A stretch of 6,115 nucleotides of DNA, taken from the NCBI GenBank assembly GCA_027063295.1, contig JAMORZ010000157.1, positions 1 through 6,115 on the forward strand, given 5' to 3'. The position numbers and the translations under genes are program-made. Within the stretch, counting starts at the first letter, position 1; every line of letters begins with the position of its first letter. The DNA is from Sulfurimonas sp. Lineage in GTDB: Bacteria > Campylobacterota > Campylobacteria > Campylobacterales > Sulfurimonadaceae. The notes under the pieces were generated by a model that had not been told where the DNA came from, did no database searches, and saw only the letters and a list, made by a program, of their open reading frames with translations. Positions 5,230 through 6,115 of this stretch are shown here, piece after piece.

Positions 5230-6115
5230 TCTCAAAAGAGACCAAAGAGGTACTCTCTATTGCACTTCCAGGTGCACTCAAACATCTTGTAGATATACTC
5301 CAGATCCTTATCGATATGCTGATGGTAGGTGCAATAAGCTCTGCAGCTTTGGCTGCTGTGGGGATGAGTATGCAGTTTATGATGGTGATAAATGTGCTTA
5401 TGACACTCTATGTTGTTGGGGGCAATGCACTTATTTCTCGTTTTGTAGGGCAGGGGAGAAAACGCAGAGCATCATCACTTTTGTTCACTTTAGTACTTTT
5501 TGCAATGCTTCTTTCTGTTGTAGTGAGTTTCATAGGTTATAACTGGAGTGAGAGTTTTTATGCTCTTATGGGGACAACTGGTGAGGTTGTAGCTCTTGGT
5601 GGGGCATACTTTACGATCCTTTCACTTGGGATCGTGGTGATTTTTATCGACAATCTTCTCTACAATGCTCTCTCAGCAGCAGGAGATACCAAAAGTTCAC
5701 TCTATATCAAGCTTTTCTCATCATTCATAAACGCAGCTTTGAACTATGTGCTGATCTTTGGGCATTTTGGCTTTGATGCGATGGGGATAGAGGGTGCAGC
5801 TGTTGCGACTATTGTTGCTTATAGTTTTAATGTAGTGGCATATTTTGTTTTGATTAAAAAGCTCAATGCAAAGCTTGATTTTTTGCCACTTATACGCTTT
5901 GTTGATCTTAAACGTACACTCAAAGTGGGGTGGAGTGCTGCACTTGATCGTGGGATCTCTAGTGTGAGTTTTTTGATTTTTGTCTCCATTATCACTGCCT
6001 ATGGCACAGCAGGACTTGCTGGGTATCAGGTGGGGCTTCGTATAGAGGGGATCGCATTTATGCCTGGGTTTGGTTTTGCCATAGCTGCGATGGCTCTTGT
6101 GGGGCAAAATATAGG
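5217..6115 (+). CDS. MATE family multidrug/toxin efflux protein, 3' end outside window, apparent ATT start
   Basis: MATE proteins export cationic or other small molecules across the inner membrane in exchange for Na+ or H+. About 299 residues are visible without a break. From the proposed start these include a short amphipathic N-terminus (IQLISKETKEV), helix 1 with ALPGALKHLVDILQILIDMLMVG (16-38), GGNALISRFVGQGRKRRA around 70-87, the typical repeat-junction segment ALSAAGDTKSSLY followed by LNYVLIFG and GIEGAAVAT, and MPGFGFAIAAMALVGQNIG at the edge. These are hallmarks of the NorM/DinF-like MATE fold; about a third of the protein is missing. Upstream of helix 1 the frame is closed by TGA at 5193-5195 and holds no ATG, GTG or TTG; the first ATG (5316, Met34) would remove helix 1. 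ATT at 5217 with AAGGG seven bases upstream is the best start; ATT at 5220 or a sequence error are alternatives. Confidence 0.88.
   Translation, partial: MIQLISKETKEVLSIALPGALKHLVDILQILIDMLMVGAISSAALAAVGMSMQFMMVINVLMTLYVVGGNALISRFVGQGRKRRASSLLFTLVLFAMLLSVVVSFIGYNWSESFYALMGTTGEVVALGGAYFTILSLGIVVIFIDNLLYNALSAAGDTKSSLYIKLFSSFINAALNYVLIFGHFGFDAMGIEGAAVATIVAYSFNVVAYFVLIKKLNAKLDFLPLIRFVDLKRTLKVGWSAALDRGISSVSFLIFVSIITAYGTAGLAGYQVGLRIEGIAFMPGFGFAIAAMALVGQNI

Noticed and set aside
5200..5262. Programmed -1 frameshift joining the 89-residue protein to the MATE protein
   Set aside because: The frames do differ by -1, but no slippery heptamer in the correct register was found near the overlap, and a soluble N-terminal extension is not usual for MATE proteins. 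Kept only as a fallback to the ATT start.
5108..5542. Plus-strand open frame of 144 codons bridging the 89-residue gene and the MATE gene
   Set aside because: Cys-rich translation without a domain; it runs in the third frame across two better supported genes.
5721..6107. Minus-strand open frame of 128 codons
   Set aside because: Antisense to clear MATE coding sequence; Lys/His/Cys-rich with no family.

Overview
The window looks like a chromosomal segment from a motile member of the Campylobacterota, most likely close to Sulfurimonas or another free-living sulfur-oxidising lineage. The evidence is AT-rich DNA, HslV, L9 and ArgG proteins that resemble the epsilon-type versions, and the gene order argG, then rplI, then hslV, which as I recall it is also found in Campylobacter jejuni. 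The genus assignment is inference. No mobile element, CRISPR array, tRNA or rRNA is visible, and no gene-free stretch exceeds about 120 bases.

Left part, minus strand (read right to left from about 3414 to 1): flaG, argG, a fused ferredoxin:thioredoxin-reductase-like/rhodanese gene, rplI, and the first 148 codons of hslV, which runs off the window start. From argG onward the genes are tightly packed (29 bp gap, 1 bp overlap, 6 bp gap), so they are probably one transcript. It would combine arginine biosynthesis, a sulfur/redox protein, a ribosomal protein and the peptidase of the HslUV protease. A perfect TATAAT lies upstream of argG. flaG has its own sigma-28-like promoter, and a weak hairpin separates it from argG.

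Right part, plus strand (3486 to the window end): a divergent block of four genes with overlapping ends. They encode an MFS exporter, an 82-residue three-helix membrane protein, an 89-residue soluble protein of unknown function, and a MATE-family efflux protein cut by the window end. Overlaps of 4, 4 and about 13 bases suggest translational coupling.

The points most worth a second look are these. The MATE reading frame has no ATG, GTG or TTG before its first membrane helix, and appears to start at an ATT codon with a good ribosome binding site. The FTR-rhodanese fusion gene is inserted into an otherwise conserved gene order. A perfect 16-bp tandem duplication sits exactly at the argG stop codon. 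The flaG promoter matches sigma-28 in both boxes and spacing. Two unknown small proteins lie between two unrelated exporters. I do not see a wholly new defence or mobile system here.
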